Assembly (NCBI GenBank): GCA_009843915.1 | Contig: VYCM01000009.1 | Span: forward strand, 22,776 to 86,775 | Origin: Acidimicrobiaceae bacterium | GTDB lineage: Bacteria; Actinomycetota; Acidimicrobiia; Acidimicrobiales; Aldehydirespiratoraceae | Length of the DNA: 64,000 nucleotides | Reading direction: 5' to 3' | Shown: positions 34,481 to 43,488 of the stretch, piece after piece | Layout of the letters: the number at the start of each line of letters is the position of its first letter | Position numbering within the stretch: position 1 is the first letter of the stretch | The notes under the pieces: model-generated | The model's database searches: none | The model's input: the letters and a program-made list of their open reading frames with translations, nothing else | Told to the model about the DNA's origin: nothing | Made by a program: the position numbers and the translations under genes

Positions 34481-35095
34481 TCAGGCAGTATGACCGAGCG
34501 CCGCCTGGATCCGGTGGCGGGTCATCCACAGCCGCAACAGCACCCCGACGGCCAGCAGGATCGCAGTCGACCCGTACACCACGATCGGCACCGCGGCCAC
34601 CAACACTCCGTAGAGACCCCACTTGAAGCCCTCCAACACGGTCAGCCACCAAGTGCCGGGCGATATCCCGACCGGGGCGTAGGTGCGCCACGCCGCGATC
34701 AACGCGGGTCCCAGATACAGCCCGTTGGACAGGCCCAGCACCGTGCCCAGTACCGTCCAGCCCGCCGCCCGCTGGATAACCACGCTGGCCACTATCACGG
34801 CTGCGCCTACCAGCAGGGAGGCGCGCACACTCACACCGTTGCGGTACAGCAGGAACAGCGCCAGCCCGAAGCTGGAGATGGCGGCAAAGATCGACGGGAT
34901 CGTCTCCCAGAACCCGTTCTCCACCACGTAGGTGAGCCAGCCCAGATTGATGGTCATGCCGGCCGCGGCCCAGATGGGTGACACACCCTCGGTGCGTCCC
35001 GTGCGGATCAGCCTGGCGATCTGGGGGATGATCTGCACGAAGGTCACCCCGTTGGCGACCACCGCCACCCAGAAGGCGAGCTGGTCGCGGCTCAT
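34481..35095 (-). CDS. PQ-loop/SWEET-like integral membrane protein
   Basis: A 204-residue membrane protein with about seven hydrophobic segments in two halves. The first PQ motif is IIPQIARLIRTGRTEGVSP, and the second half repeats the three-helix pattern (GLSNGLYLGPALIAAWRTYAP). SemiSWEET and SWEET relatives carry sugars or amino acids; the cargo here is unknown. Its ATG overlaps the smpB stop (ATGA at 35092-35095), so it is tied to the trans-translation genes. Confidence 0.82.
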   Translation of the reverse strand: MSRDQLAFWVAVVANGVTFVQIIPQIARLIRTGRTEGVSPIWAAAGMTINLGWLTYVVENGFWETIPSIFAAISSFGLALFLLYRNGVSVRASLLVGAAVIVASVVIQRAAGWTVLGTVLGLSNGLYLGPALIAAWRTYAPVGISPGTWWLTVLEGFKWGLYGVLVAAVPIVVYGSTAILLAVGVLLRLWMTRHRIQAALGHTA

Positions 35096-35604
35096 GGCGG
35101 CGGGGGAGTGCGGCGCCGGCGGGCGGCGGCCATCGAGCGGGCCGCCTCGGCGTCGGCGGCGCGTTGCTGGATGTCGCGGCGGCGGTCGGACCGGGTGCGC
35201 CCCCGGGCCAGGGCCAGGGCCAGCTTGGCCTTCCCCTCGTTGAAGTAGAGGGCGAGCGGCACCAGCGCCAATCGCTCCTGGTCGACCCGGGACGCCAGGC
35301 GCTGTATCTCGCGCCGGTGGGCCAGCAGCTTGCGGACCCGGTCCGGCTCCGAGCGGAACGATGCCGCCGAATGCGAGTAGGGCGAGATGTGCAGGTTGTG
35401 CAGCCACAGCTCGCCCCGGTCGATGCGGGCCCAGCTCTCCGCGATCTGCACGTTGCCCTCCCGCAGGGACTTGACCTCGCTGCCCTGAAGCACCAGACCG
35501 ACCTCGAGAGTCTCAAGGATGTCGTAGTTCCGGCGGGCGCGGCGATTGGTCGCCACCACCGACGCCCCTTCGGGGACGTCCCGACGCTTCTGCGACTTCG
35601 CCAT
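35092..35604 (-). CDS. smpB: SsrA-binding protein
   Basis: A 170-residue SmpB. Family landmarks are RARRNYDILETLEVGLVLQGSEVKSLR, LHNLHISPY and the basic C-terminal tail (RSDRRRDIQQR). It binds the tRNA-like domain of tmRNA and delivers it to stalled ribosomes. The ATG at 35604 is chosen because a -10 lies seven bases before it; an upstream GTG would add three residues. ssrA itself follows 663 bases downstream, beyond the PQ-loop gene. Confidence 0.96.
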   Translation of the reverse strand: MAKSQKRRDVPEGASVVATNRRARRNYDILETLEVGLVLQGSEVKSLREGNVQIAESWARIDRGELWLHNLHISPYSHSAASFRSEPDRVRKLLAHRREIQRLASRVDQERLALVPLALYFNEGKAKLALALARGRTRSDRRRDIQQRAADAEAARSMAAARRRRTPPPP

Positions 35605-35611
35605 GCTGCTC

Positions 35612-35617
35612 ACGGTA
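35612..35617 (-). promoter_or_regulatory. -10 element, leaderless smpB mRNA
   Basis: TACCGT lies 7 bases before the ATG at 35604. Confidence 0.5.
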
Positions 35618-35652
35618 CCGGTGCCGCCAGCAGGGGAGAAGCGACCCGGCGA

Positions 35653-35658
35653 TAGCGT
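35653..35658 (+). promoter_or_regulatory. -10 element, leaderless mec mRNA
   Basis: TAGCGT lies 8 bases before the GTG at 35667. Confidence 0.45.
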
Positions 35659-35666
35659 GCGCAGCG

Positions 35667-36089
35667 GTGCTGGAGATGTCGGCGGAGATGCACACGGCGA
35701 TGGTGGACCACGCCATCGCCGGGCTTCCCCATGAGGCCTGCGGCCTGTTCGCCGGGCTGCCCGGCTCGAACCGGGTCGAGCGCTTCTTTCCGATGCGCAA
35801 CGCGGCCGAGTCCCGAGAGATCTATGTGCTCGACGGCCTCGAGATGATGGACGTGGAGCGCACTGCCGACGACGCCGGCCTGGCAGTCATGGGCGTGATG
35901 CACTCACACACCCACACCACCAACTACCCGTCGCCCACCGACATCGCCGACGCGGCTCGCTTCGACCCCTTCGGCGCCTGGCGCTTCGTGATCGTGTCGC
36001 TGCGCCATGCCGAGCCGTCGCTGCGGTCGTTCCGAATTCTCGACGGCGAAGTCACCGAAGAGCCCGTGGCGATCGACGGCGCGGGCTAG
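35667..36089 (+). CDS. mec: JAMM/MPN metalloprotease of the Mec+ (CysO-cysteine) type
   Basis: A 140-residue JAMM peptidase. Glu23 is in HEACGLFAG, and the zinc motif is H79-S-H81 with S89-P-T-D92. In M. tuberculosis the orthologous Rv1334 releases cysteine from the CysO carrier protein made with CysM. Here cysM lies 2.9 kb downstream but no cysO-like gene is found in the window. The last four bases overlap the end of the convergent fusion gene. Confidence 0.88.
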   Translation: MLEMSAEMHTAMVDHAIAGLPHEACGLFAGLPGSNRVERFFPMRNAAESREIYVLDGLEMMDVERTADDAGLAVMGVMHSHTHTTNYPSPTDIADAARFDPFGAWRFVIVSLRHAEPSLRSFRILDGEVTEEPVAIDGAG

Positions 36090-37441
36090 CCGTCCAGGAG
36101 CTCGCGGACTGTGGCCGCGGCCACCACGCCGGGGGCTTCCAGCGGGCCGAAATGGCTCAAGCTCTCGAAACTGAGGAAACGTCCTTGGGGCAGCGCCTCT
36201 GCGATCGCGGGGCCGAAGATCCCGGGGTTGGACACGCCGGCGACGACCGTTCCGGCCGCCACCGTCGCGGGAACGTCGATCGCCGACGTCTCCTCGGTCG
36301 GCAGTCCGCCGCTGGCCTCGAAGGTGCGGGCCTCGGTCTCGGCCGAGCAGGCCAGGCGCACCCGCCCGTCGGGAAGGTCGACGAAGCCGCCCTCGACGTA
36401 GGCGGCCAGTGCGTCGGCCCGCATCACCGCCAGCGGCGACCGGCTCGAGTAACGCTCCAGCGCCTCGGCCCGCGAGTTGAAGACCTCGCGCCGGTTGCGG
36501 GCGCCCGCCGACAGCGGGTTATTGCCGGGCTGGTCGAAGAATCCCCGCGGCAGCACGATCGGCTCGTAGAGGAACAGGCGCTCGAACGTCCCCGGCTGCG
36601 AACGTTCGGCCATCAGCAGCGCGGCGCCTCCCATCGAGTGCCCGAACCCGTACAGCCGCCCACCGCCGATCGCAGCCGCGCACGCGGCGACGTCCGCGCC
36701 CATGCCGCTCCAGGCGTAGTCGTCGCCCGGCGCAGGCCCCGAGGAGCCGTGGCCCCGGAAGTCCAGAGTCCAGACTGTGAAGTGCTCCTTGAGGGATTGC
36801 GCCAGCGGCCGGTAGGCCAGACCGTGGAACCCGGTGGCGTGACACACCAGCAGGTCCGGGCCTGATCCTCCGATCATCCTCAAGTTCAGGTCCACACCGT
36901 CGGCGGATCTGACCTCGACGGCGCCCTTGGAGGAAATGGCCGAGCCGGCGGCCGACGGATCCGGCGAGACGCCAGCAGACTCGCTCAACGGATGGCGCCG
37001 GCCGAACAGCCCCCGCCCGTGGAAGGTCATCACCACCCGGCCGTGCTGGTTGGTCATCTTGCAGCCGATGAACACCGTGCCCCGGTCCGCATGCCTCGAC
37101 GACGGTCGGGTGTTGAGGATCTCGACCGTCGCGGTGAGCGAGTCGCCCGGACGCACCGGCTCGAACCAGCGGACCTCCTGCATGCCGCCGGAGCCCCGGC
37201 CGTCGGCCCTCGAGACCACGGTGTCGATCCAGAGGCGGGCCCACGCCGACACGGTGTGCCAGCCGCTGGCGATCAGACCCCCGAACGGCGAGTTGACCGC
37301 GGCCTGCGGGTCGGTGTGGAAGTACTGGGGGTCGAAGCGCCGGCCGAAGTCGATGATCTCGGCCTCGGTCATCTCGTAGGTGCCGAGCTCGATGACGTCG
37401 CCGGGGACGAAGTCCTCGAAGAACAGTTCGGGCTCGGGCAT
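36086..37441 (-). CDS. MaoC hot-dog domain fused to alpha/beta hydrolase
   Basis: A 451-residue two-domain protein. Residues 1-150 are a MaoC-like hot dog (TEAEIIDFGRRFDPQYFHTDPQAA, then FGGLIASGWHT). Residues 185-451 are an alpha/beta hydrolase with nucleophile elbow GFGHSMGGA, the RGHGSSG block and a C-terminal His in LSHFGPLEAPG. The combination suggests sequential hydration and thioester or ester hydrolysis on one substrate; this is inference. It is divergent from the MFS gene over a 42-base gap that holds two -10 elements. Confidence 0.85.
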   Translation of the reverse strand: MPEPELFFEDFVPGDVIELGTYEMTEAEIIDFGRRFDPQYFHTDPQAAVNSPFGGLIASGWHTVSAWARLWIDTVVSRADGRGSGGMQEVRWFEPVRPGDSLTATVEILNTRPSSRHADRGTVFIGCKMTNQHGRVVMTFHGRGLFGRRHPLSESAGVSPDPSAAGSAISSKGAVEVRSADGVDLNLRMIGGSGPDLLVCHATGFHGLAYRPLAQSLKEHFTVWTLDFRGHGSSGPAPGDDYAWSGMGADVAACAAAIGGGRLYGFGHSMGGAALLMAERSQPGTFERLFLYEPIVLPRGFFDQPGNNPLSAGARNRREVFNSRAEALERYSSRSPLAVMRADALAAYVEGGFVDLPDGRVRLACSAETEARTFEASGGLPTEETSAIDVPATVAAGTVVAGVSNPGIFGPAIAEALPQGRFLSFESLSHFGPLEAPGVVAAATVRELLDG

Positions 37442-37447
37442 CCGCGT

Positions 37448-37453
37448 ATTCTA
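37448..37453 (-). promoter_or_regulatory. -10 element, leaderless MaoC-hydrolase mRNA
   Basis: TAGAAT lies 6 bases before the ATG at 37441. Confidence 0.55.
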
Positions 37454-37471
37454 TCGGCTGCACCCCGCCGA

Positions 37472-37477
37472 TAGCTT
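37472..37477 (+). promoter_or_regulatory. -10 element, leaderless MFS mRNA
   Basis: TAGCTT lies 6 bases before the GTG at 37484. With the divergent element above, the two promoters are almost back to back. Confidence 0.45.
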
Positions 37478-37483
37478 CGGGCG

Positions 37484-38938
37484 GTGACGCGCGCCGGGGC
37501 ATCGGGCCTGTTGGACCCCAAGTACCGGGCGGCGTCCCTTTCTCTCATGGCCCTGGTGGCCATCGCCTCCTACAACCACCTGTCGGTCACGGCCGCCCTT
37601 CCCGATATCGGTGACGACCTCGGACGGGTGGCGCTGCTGCCCTGGATTATCACCGCGGAGCTGGTGGCTGCCGCCATTGCGGTTCTCGCCGTCGGTCCCT
37701 TCATCGACGGGTCCGGTGCCCGGCGGGCCTTCCGGGTCACGGTGGTGGCCGCCCTGTTGAGCTCCGCCATGTGCGCCGCCGCGCCCACGATGGAGTTGCT
37801 GGTGGCCGCCCGGCTGGTTCAGGGACTGGCCATGGGTGCACTGATCGGCACGGCGCTCACCGGCATCGGGCTCGTGTACGACGACGAGGCCCGACCGTGG
37901 GCCTACGCACTCATGTCCTCGGTGTGGGGCATCATGGGCATCGGCAGCCCGGCTGTGGCTGCCGCCCTGGTGAGCACGCTCGGGTGGCGGTCCGTGTTCC
38001 TGGCGAACCTCCCCGTTGGGCTGATCGCGGCCGCGGTGGGATGGAGCCGCATGCCGCCCGAAGCCCAGGCGGCCGAAGAACCGCTGGACGGCCGGGGCTT
38101 GCTGATACTGAGCGGGTTCACCGCCGCCCTGCTGGTCGCCACGTCGTACCTCAGCTGGTACAGCATCGTGCTGGTCGCCGCCGGCGTCCTGCTGGCCGCG
38201 CTCTACGTCAGGCACGCACGCGGCTGTGAGTCGCCCATCGTCCGGATGCCGCACGTCACCAAGGCACGCTTCTGGCCGATCCACGTGGTGGCCGTCCTGG
38301 CGGTGTCGGGCGGCACCGGCGCCAGCGTCTTCCTTCCTCTGTACCTCAAGGCGGCCCGGGGCTCCTCGGTGACGTTCGCGGCCTTCGCGGTGGTGTGGCC
38401 CACGTTGGGCTGGTCGACGGCCGCCTGGGTGGCGGGCAAGCTCCAGCAGTACCTCAGAGCCCAGACGGTGATCCTGATAGGCGCGGCGGTCATCGCAACC
38501 GGCGCGGTCTGCGCCACGGCGGCAACCGGGGTCGGAGCGTCGGTCCCCCTGCTGCTGTCCACCCTGATCTGCGTCGGCTGGGGAATCGGGACCATCACCA
38601 CATCGAGCCTGTCGCTGCTCCAGGGCCGGGCCGACCTTCAGGAGATGGGCCGGGTGAGCTCGGCGCACCAGTTCATTCGGTCGCTCGGCTTCGCCTACGG
38701 AGCCGCAGTCGGCGGCTTGATCATGTTCGGGGTCGTCGACCGCCGCACCGGTGACACCGAGCTGGTCCGCGATCTGCTGAGCGATGCGGAGGCGGTCGTC
38801 GACAGCGCCGTCGCCGACGCGGTGGCCGTCGCCTATTCGTGGTCGCTGGGCGCCATGGCAGTGCTCTGCGTGCTGACCCTGCCCGCCGCGTTCGCATTGT
38901 CCCGCAGTTATAATCCTGAGCGAATTACTCGGGATTAG
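37484..38938 (+). CDS. Major facilitator superfamily transporter (DHA2-like)
   Basis: A 484-residue membrane protein with about 14 hydrophobic segments. DHA-type drug:proton antiporters are indicated by SYNHLSVTAALPDIGDDLG at the first helix and ARLVQGLAMGALIGTALTGIGLVYDDEARPWAYALMSSVWGIMGIGSPAVAAALVS, the motif C-like region. The substrate is not predictable. The 3' end of the gene contains the possible cysM promoter/operator. Confidence 0.87.
   Translation: MTRAGASGLLDPKYRAASLSLMALVAIASYNHLSVTAALPDIGDDLGRVALLPWIITAELVAAAIAVLAVGPFIDGSGARRAFRVTVVAALLSSAMCAAAPTMELLVAARLVQGLAMGALIGTALTGIGLVYDDEARPWAYALMSSVWGIMGIGSPAVAAALVSTLGWRSVFLANLPVGLIAAAVGWSRMPPEAQAAEEPLDGRGLLILSGFTAALLVATSYLSWYSIVLVAAGVLLAALYVRHARGCESPIVRMPHVTKARFWPIHVVAVLAVSGGTGASVFLPLYLKAARGSSVTFAAFAVVWPTLGWSTAAWVAGKLQQYLRAQTVILIGAAVIATGAVCATAATGVGASVPLLLSTLICVGWGIGTITTSSLSLLQGRADLQEMGRVSSAHQFIRSLGFAYGAAVGGLIMFGVVDRRTGDTELVRDLLSDAEAVVDSAVADAVAVAYSWSLGAMAVLCVLTLPAAFALSRSYNPERITRD
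38909..38937 (+). promoter_or_regulatory. cysM upstream palindrome with TATAAT
   Basis: TATAAT (38909-38914) runs into an inverted repeat with ten-base arms, TAATCCTGAG (38911-38920) and CTCGGGATTA (38928-38937), separated by seven bases; one position is mismatched. It lies 24 bases before the cysM ATG. The shape suits a dimeric repressor covering a promoter. As RNA it could also be the terminator stem of the MFS gene, though no U-run follows. Confidence 0.5.
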
Positions 38939-38960
38939 GACGACCACAGGACCACGCCAC

Positions 38961-39908
38961 ATGGCCCTCAAGCGGGACGCACTCGACCTCATCGGCAACA
39001 CGCCCGCCGTGGACGTCTCGCAGTTGAGCCCCAACCCCGAAGTCCGGCTGGTGGCCAAGCTCGAGAGCTCCAACCCGACCGGCTCGGTCAAGGACCGCAT
39101 CGCCAAGGCCATGGTGCTCGACGCCGAGGCCGACGGCACCCTCGGCCCCGGCAAGCGGATACTGGAGCCGTCCTCGGGCAACACCGGCATCGCCCTGGCC
39201 ATGATCGCCCGGATCCGGGGCTACCCGATAACGGTCGTGATGCCCGAGAACACGTCGCCGGAGCGCCGCCAGATGCTGCAGGTGTTCGGAGCCGACATGG
39301 TGGCGTCGCCCGGCGCGGAGGGATCCAACGGCGCGGTGCGCCTGGCCCGCCGGATGGCTCTGGAACAGCCCGACTGGGTGTTCCTGTACCAGTACGCCAA
39401 CGAGGCCAACCCCCGTGTCCACTACGAGACAACCGGGCCCGAGATCCTGCGCGACGTGCCCGACGTGACCCACCTCGTGGCCGGCCTGGGCACGAGCGGA
39501 ACCCTCATGGGCGTCGGGACCTGCCTCAAGGAGGCCCACCCCGACATCGAGGTGTATGCCGTGGAGCCGCCCGCGGGCGAGATGGTCGACGGCCTGCGCA
39601 ACCTCGACGACGGCTTCATACCGCCGGTCTACGAGAAGTGGGGCGGATCCGACCTGCTCAGCGGCAAGCGCATAGTGCGGCCCCGCGAGTCGGTGGAGTA
39701 CACCCGGCGGCTGGCCGACGCCGGCATCTTCGCCGGCCTGTCGTCGGGCGCGGCCCTGGCCGGGGCGGTCCGGGTGGCCGAGCGGATCGACGCCGGCACG
39801 GTGGTGTTCATCGTGTGCGACGGCGGCTGGAAGTACCTTTCGAGCCGGGCCTGGACCGGCGACCTCGACGAGGTGGCCGAGCGGGCCTCGGAGATCATCT
39901 ACTTCTAG
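38961..39908 (+). CDS. cysM: Cysteine synthase, CysM (O-phosphoserine/CysO) type
   Basis: A 315-residue PLP enzyme. The PLP lysine is in [11 protein letters not shown] and the substrate loop is SSGNTGI. It tracks M. tuberculosis CysM more closely than Cys[51 protein letters not shown] (the segment that binds the phosphate of O-phosphoserine) and [11 protein letters not shown]. It should make cysteine from O-phosphoserine with a CysO thiocarboxylate as sulfur donor. The promoter overlaps a conspicuous inverted repeat. Confidence 0.92.
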   Translation: MALKRDALDLIGNTPAVDVSQLSPNPEVRLVAKLESSNPTGSVKDRIAKAMVLDAEADGTLGPGKRILEPSSGNTGIALAMIARIRGYPITVVMPENTSPERRQMLQVFGADMVASPGAEGSNGAVRLARRMALEQPDWVFLYQYANEANPRVHYETTGPEILRDVPDVTHLVAGLGTSGTLMGVGTCLKEAHPDIEVYAVEPPAGEMVDGLRNLDDGFIPPVYEKWGGSDLLSGKRIVRPRESVEYTRRLADAGIFAGLSSGAALAGAVRVAERIDAGTVVFIVCDGGWKYLSSRAWTGDLDEVAERASEIIYF

Positions 39909-39974
39909 CGGCGGCGGACCGTCGCAGGCCGCGGTCATCCGTCACATTCCAGTGGAGCGCGGGCGGAGCCTCGC

Positions 39975-39980
39975 TACCCT
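39975..39980 (+). promoter_or_regulatory. -10 element, leaderless rpmB mRNA
   Basis: TACCCT lies 7 bases before the ATG at 39988. Confidence 0.5.
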
Positions 39981-39987
39981 TTCTCGA

Positions 39988-40224
39988 ATGTCCAAGATCT
40001 GCCAGGTGACCGGCAAGAAGCCGCAGTTCGGCAAGCAGCTGTCGCACTCGCACCGCCGCTCCAGCCGCCGCTGGGATCCCAACGTCCAGACCAAGCGCTA
40101 CTACCTTCCCAGCGAGAAGCGCTGGATCAAGCTGCGCCTGAGCACCAAGGCCATCAAGACCATCGACAAGCGGGGCATCGAGAGCGTGGTGGCCGAGATG
40201 CGCCGCAACGGCCGCAAGGTCTAG
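39988..40224 (+). CDS. rpmB: 50S ribosomal protein L28, zinc-free form
   Basis: A 78-residue L28: [24 protein letters not shown], then [29 protein letters not shown]. It lacks the CxxC pairs of zinc-binding L28. The next gene, L33, is also cysteine-free. In actinobacteria such zinc-free pairs are often under Zur control when a zinc form exists elsewhere; that cannot be judged from this window. Confidence 0.97.
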   Translation: MSKICQVTGKKPQFGKQLSHSHRRSSRRWDPNVQTKRYYLPSEKRWIKLRLSTKAIKTIDKRGIESVVAEMRRNGRKV

Positions 40225-40239
40225 AGCAAGGAGACGGCG

Positions 40240-40401
40240 ATGGCCAGCGACAAGCGTCCCATCATCAAGCTGCGGTCCACCGCCGGCACCGGCTACACCT
40301 ACGTGACCACCAAGAACAAGACCAACACCCGTCACCGCATCGAGCTCAAGAAGTACGACCCGGTGATCCGCAAGCATGTGGTCTTCAAGGAGGAGCGCTA
40401 G
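40240..40401 (+). CDS. rpmG: 50S ribosomal protein L33, zinc-free form
   Basis: A 53-residue L33 ([19 protein letters not shown]...[17 protein letters not shown]) without any Cys. AAGGAG lies six bases before the ATG, 15 bases after the rpmB stop, so both come from one mRNA. Confidence 0.96.
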   Translation: MASDKRPIIKLRSTAGTGYTYVTTKNKTNTRHRIELKKYDPVIRKHVVFKEER

Positions 40402-40434
40402 GGGAGCGCCGGGCGCTCGACCGGGAGTACTCCG

Positions 40435-41178
40435 GTGGCGCTGACGGTAACGGTCCTCGGGTGCAGCGGCAGCTACGCCGCGCCCGACAACCCCTGCACC
40501 GGCTACCTGGTGCGAAGTCCCGGTGCCTCGGTGCTGCTCGACTGCGGCCCCGGGACGCTGGGACCGCTGCAGGAGTCCATCGATCTGGCCGATCTCAACG
40601 CCATCATCACCACCCACTGCCATCCCGATCACTGGCTGGAGCTGCCGGTGATCCGCAACGTCTTCATCTGGTTCGTGCCCCGCAGCGGCGTCCCCGTCTA
40701 CGGCACGGCTGAGACCCGGGCCATGGACAGGGCCATAACCGTGATGCGGTCGGGCAAGTCCGATCCGCTGGCCTGGCACGTGATCGACCCCTCGTCGAAG
40801 CTGACCATCGGCGACCAGCAGTGGAGCTTCGCCCTCACCGACCATCCGGTGGAGACACTGGCCGTGCGGGTGGACTCGGGCGGCCGATCCTTCGCCTTCA
40901 GCTCCGACTCCGGGCCCGGATGGGACTTCCGCTCGCTGGGTGAGGGCATACACGTCGCCATGTGCGACGCCAGCCACGGCTGTCAACACGAGGGCCAGGG
41001 CATCCCTCACATGAGCGCCCGCGAGGCCGCCCGGGCCGCGTCGGTAGCCGGAGTGGAGCGCCTGGTGCTCACCCATCTGGCTCCAGGCTGCGATCCCGAC
41101 GCCCAGTTCGCAGAGGCCAGCGAGGTGTTCGACGGCCCGGTGGATGTGGCCCGCCCCGGTCTGGTCATGACGGTGTGA
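40435..41178 (+). CDS. MBL-fold metallohydrolase (Rv1339-like)
   Basis: A 247-residue metallo-beta-lactamase-fold protein. The metal motif is [11 protein letters not shown]; later ligands are in DASH and LTHLAPGCD. Its place directly before rph and rdgB is the same as Rv1339 in M. tuberculosis, reported as an atypical class II cAMP phosphodiesterase. Orthology rests on position plus fold. The GTG start follows GGGAG by seven bases. Confidence 0.85.
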   Translation: MALTVTVLGCSGSYAAPDNPCTGYLVRSPGASVLLDCGPGTLGPLQESIDLADLNAIITTHCHPDHWLELPVIRNVFIWFVPRSGVPVYGTAETRAMDRAITVMRSGKSDPLAWHVIDPSSKLTIGDQQWSFALTDHPVETLAVRVDSGGRSFAFSSDSGPGWDFRSLGEGIHVAMCDASHGCQHEGQGIPHMSAREAARAASVAGVERLVLTHLAPGCDPDAQFAEASEVFDGPVDVARPGLVMTV

Positions 41179-41188
41179 GGCACCTGCA

Positions 41189-41929
41189 ATGACCGCCATT
41201 GATGCCGACGGCCGGCGCGTCGACGGTCGCAGGCCCGACGAGCTGCGACCGCTGAGGTTCCGGCGCGACTACACCACCATGGCCGGCGGATCCGTGCTGG
41301 CCGAGTTCGGGGCCACCCGGGTGCTGTGCACGGCGTCGATCGACGACGACGTGCCCCGGTGGATGCGCGAGCGCGGCAGCGGATGGCTCACCGCCGAGTA
41401 CTCGATGCTGCCGGGATCGTCGCCGGAGCGGGTCTCCCGCCGGGTGGGCGGCCGCACCAAAGAGATCCAGCGCCTCATCGGCCGGTCGCTGCGGACGGTC
41501 GTCGACCTGGCTGCGCTTCCGCAGCGCCAGGTGATCGTGGACTGCGACGTGCTGCAGGCCGACGGCGGCACCCGCACCGCGTCGATCTGCGGGGGCTACC
41601 TGGCCCTGCACGATGCGGTGACCCGGCTGATGCAGGCCGGCAAGCTGAAGGCGTCGCCGATAGTGGGGGAGTGCGCCGCAGTGAGCGTCGGCCTGATAGA
41701 CGGCGTGGCGCTGCTGGACCTGCCCTACTCGGAGGACTCCCGCGCCGATGTGGACTTCAATGTGGTCATGACCGGTGAGGGCGAGCTGGTAGAGGTGCAG
41801 GGCACCGCCGAGGGCCGGCCCTTCACGCGGTCCCAGCTCGACGAACTCCTCGACCTGGCCTCGAAGGGGATCTCGGAGATCGTGGCCGCGCAGCGGTCGA
41901 TGCTCGCAAGCCCGCCTCCTGCCAGATGA
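41189..41929 (+). CDS. rph: Ribonuclease PH
   Basis: A 246-residue phosphorolytic 3'-5' exoribonuclease that trims tRNA precursors. Landmarks are [39 protein letters not shown] and [19 protein letters not shown]. It starts 10 bases after the MBL gene and overlaps rdgB by ATGA (41926-41929). Confidence 0.96.
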   Translation: MTAIDADGRRVDGRRPDELRPLRFRRDYTTMAGGSVLAEFGATRVLCTASIDDDVPRWMRERGSGWLTAEYSMLPGSSPERVSRRVGGRTKEIQRLIGRSLRTVVDLAALPQRQVIVDCDVLQADGGTRTASICGGYLALHDAVTRLMQAGKLKASPIVGECAAVSVGLIDGVALLDLPYSEDSRADVDFNVVMTGEGELVEVQGTAEGRPFTRSQLDELLDLASKGISEIVAAQRSMLASPPPAR

Positions 41930-42507
41930 TCGAGCTGGTCTGCGCCAGCGCCAATCCCGACAAGGTGGCCGAGATGGCCGAGGTGCTGGAGGGCCACGCC
42001 GTGCTGCTGCCCCGCCCGGCCGGCATGGGCGAGGTAGCCGAGGATGCCGACAGCCTGGAGGGCAACGCCATCCTCAAGGCCCGGGCCGTGTGCGACTTCG
42101 CGGGCGCGGCCGCTCTGGCCGACGACACCGGCCTGGAAGTCGACGCCTTGGGCGGCGCCCCCGGCGTGTACTCGGCCCGGTACGCAGGTCCTGGCGCGAG
42201 CTACGCCGACAACCTGGCCCGGCTGCTGGACGAGATGCGCGACGTGGAGCCATCGCAGCGGACGGCCCGGTTCCGGACGATGGCCGCGGTCTGCTTCCCG
42301 GACGGCACCAGCGTCGTGGCTGAGGGCACCGTCGAGGGCGCCATTACCACCGAACCCCGAGGCACGGGCGGCTTCGGCTATGACCCGGTGTTCGCGCCGG
42401 CCGAGGCCGGTGGCCTCACCTTCTCGGAGATGGGCCCGGCCGCCAAGAACGCCATGAGCCATCGCGCCCGAGCCCTGCGAGCCCTGCTTGAGATGCTCCG
42501 GAGCTAG
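41926..42507 (+). CDS. rdgB: XTP/dITP diphosphatase (non-canonical purine NTP pyrophosphatase)
   Basis: A 193-residue Ham1/RdgB protein that removes inosine and xanthosine triphosphates. It has [12 protein letters not shown] at the start, [23 protein letters not shown] and FGYDPVF near the C-terminus. It is coupled to rph. Its stop is 6 bases from the stop of the convergent E1 beta gene. Confidence 0.95.
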   Translation: MIELVCASANPDKVAEMAEVLEGHAVLLPRPAGMGEVAEDADSLEGNAILKARAVCDFAGAAALADDTGLEVDALGGAPGVYSARYAGPGASYADNLARLLDEMRDVEPSQRTARFRTMAAVCFPDGTSVVAEGTVEGAITTEPRGTGGFGYDPVFAPAEAGGLTFSEMGPAAKNAMSHRARALRALLEMLRS

Positions 42508-42513
42508 CCGCCG

Positions 42514-43488
42514 TCAGCCCAGTGCAGCCTTGATCGTGGCCGCGATGCGGTCGGCGTCGGGCAGGGCCAGGTCCTCCAGGTTGGGAGCCGAAGCGAGGGG
42601 CAGGTGCGGCGTTGTGATCCGCACGATGGGGCCGTCGAGATCCCAGAACGCCTCCTCGGAGACGATCGAGCAGATCTCGGCGCCCCAGCCGCACAGGCGC
42701 GGGTTCTCCTCCACGGTGAAAAGCCGGCTGGTCCCCGCCACTGATCGGAGGATCGTGGCGGTGTCCAGCGGGACCAGGCTGCGGACGTCGATGACGGTCA
42801 GGTGGATGCCCTCGGCCGCGAGACGATCAGCCGCCTCCAGCGCCCGCGGCACCATCAGCGCCAGAGCCACCACCGTGGCGTCGGATCCGTCCCGCAGCAC
42901 ACGGGCCTTGCCCAGTTCGTCGACGATCTCGCCCTCGGGGACCTCGCCCTTGGAGGGGTAGAGGGCCTTGTGCTCGAATAGCAGCACGGGGTCGGGATCG
43001 CGGACCGAGGCGGCCATCAGCCCGATCAGGTCCTTCGGCGTGGATGGCGCGACCACCTTCACGCCGGGGACGGCCATCGCCCAGTTCTCGATGCTCTGGG
43101 AGTGCTGGGCACCGAAGCGCAGGCCCGCGCCGTTGCCGGACCGGATGACCAGCGGGCAGCCGACCATGCCGTCGGTCATGTAGCGCGACTTGGCGATCTC
43201 GTTGGCGACGAAGTCCCAGCACACCGCGAAGAAGTCGGAGAACATGATCTCGGCGATGGGCCGCAGCCCGGTCATGGCCGCTCCCATGGCTGCGCCGAGA
43301 ATGGCCTGCTCGGATATCGGCGTGTCCACGACCCGGTCGGGTCCGAACTCCTCCAGCAGGCCGGCGGTGGTCTTGAAGACGCCCCCGGCTCCGCCCACGT
43401 CCTCGCCGAGGAACACGACGGAGGGGTCTCGGCGCATCTCCTGGGCGATGCCGGCCGCGACCGCCTCCCGGTAGGTCAGTTCCGCCAC
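42514..43488 (-). CDS. 2-oxoacid dehydrogenase E1 component, beta subunit
   Basis: A 324-residue transketolase-like beta subunit (PdhB/AcoB/BkdA2 group). Landmarks are TYREAVAAGIAQEM, FLGEDVGGAGGVFKTTAGL, DTPISEQAILGAA and EHKALYPSKGEVPEG. The GTG at 43488 lies 13 bases inside the end of the alpha gene. With alpha it decarboxylates a 2-oxoacid using thiamine diphosphate. E2 and E3 are not nearby. Confidence 0.92.
   Translation of the reverse strand: MAELTYREAVAAGIAQEMRRDPSVVFLGEDVGGAGGVFKTTAGLLEEFGPDRVVDTPISEQAILGAAMGAAMTGLRPIAEIMFSDFFAVCWDFVANEIAKSRYMTDGMVGCPLVIRSGNGAGLRFGAQHSQSIENWAMAVPGVKVVAPSTPKDLIGLMAASVRDPDPVLLFEHKALYPSKGEVPEGEIVDELGKARVLRDGSDATVVALALMVPRALEAADRLAAEGIHLTVIDVRSLVPLDTATILRSVAGTSRLFTVEENPRLCGWGAEICSIVSEEAFWDLDGPIVRITTPHLPLASAPNLEDLALPDADRIAATIKAALG

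Noticed and set aside
36090..38960. A hidden cysO gene between mec and cysM
   Set aside because: No frame of about 90 codons with a ThiS-like pattern and Gly-Gly terminus exists on either strand there.
37451..39202. A 583-codon minus-strand open frame
   Set aside because: It is antisense to the MFS and cysM genes and contains no recognisable domain.
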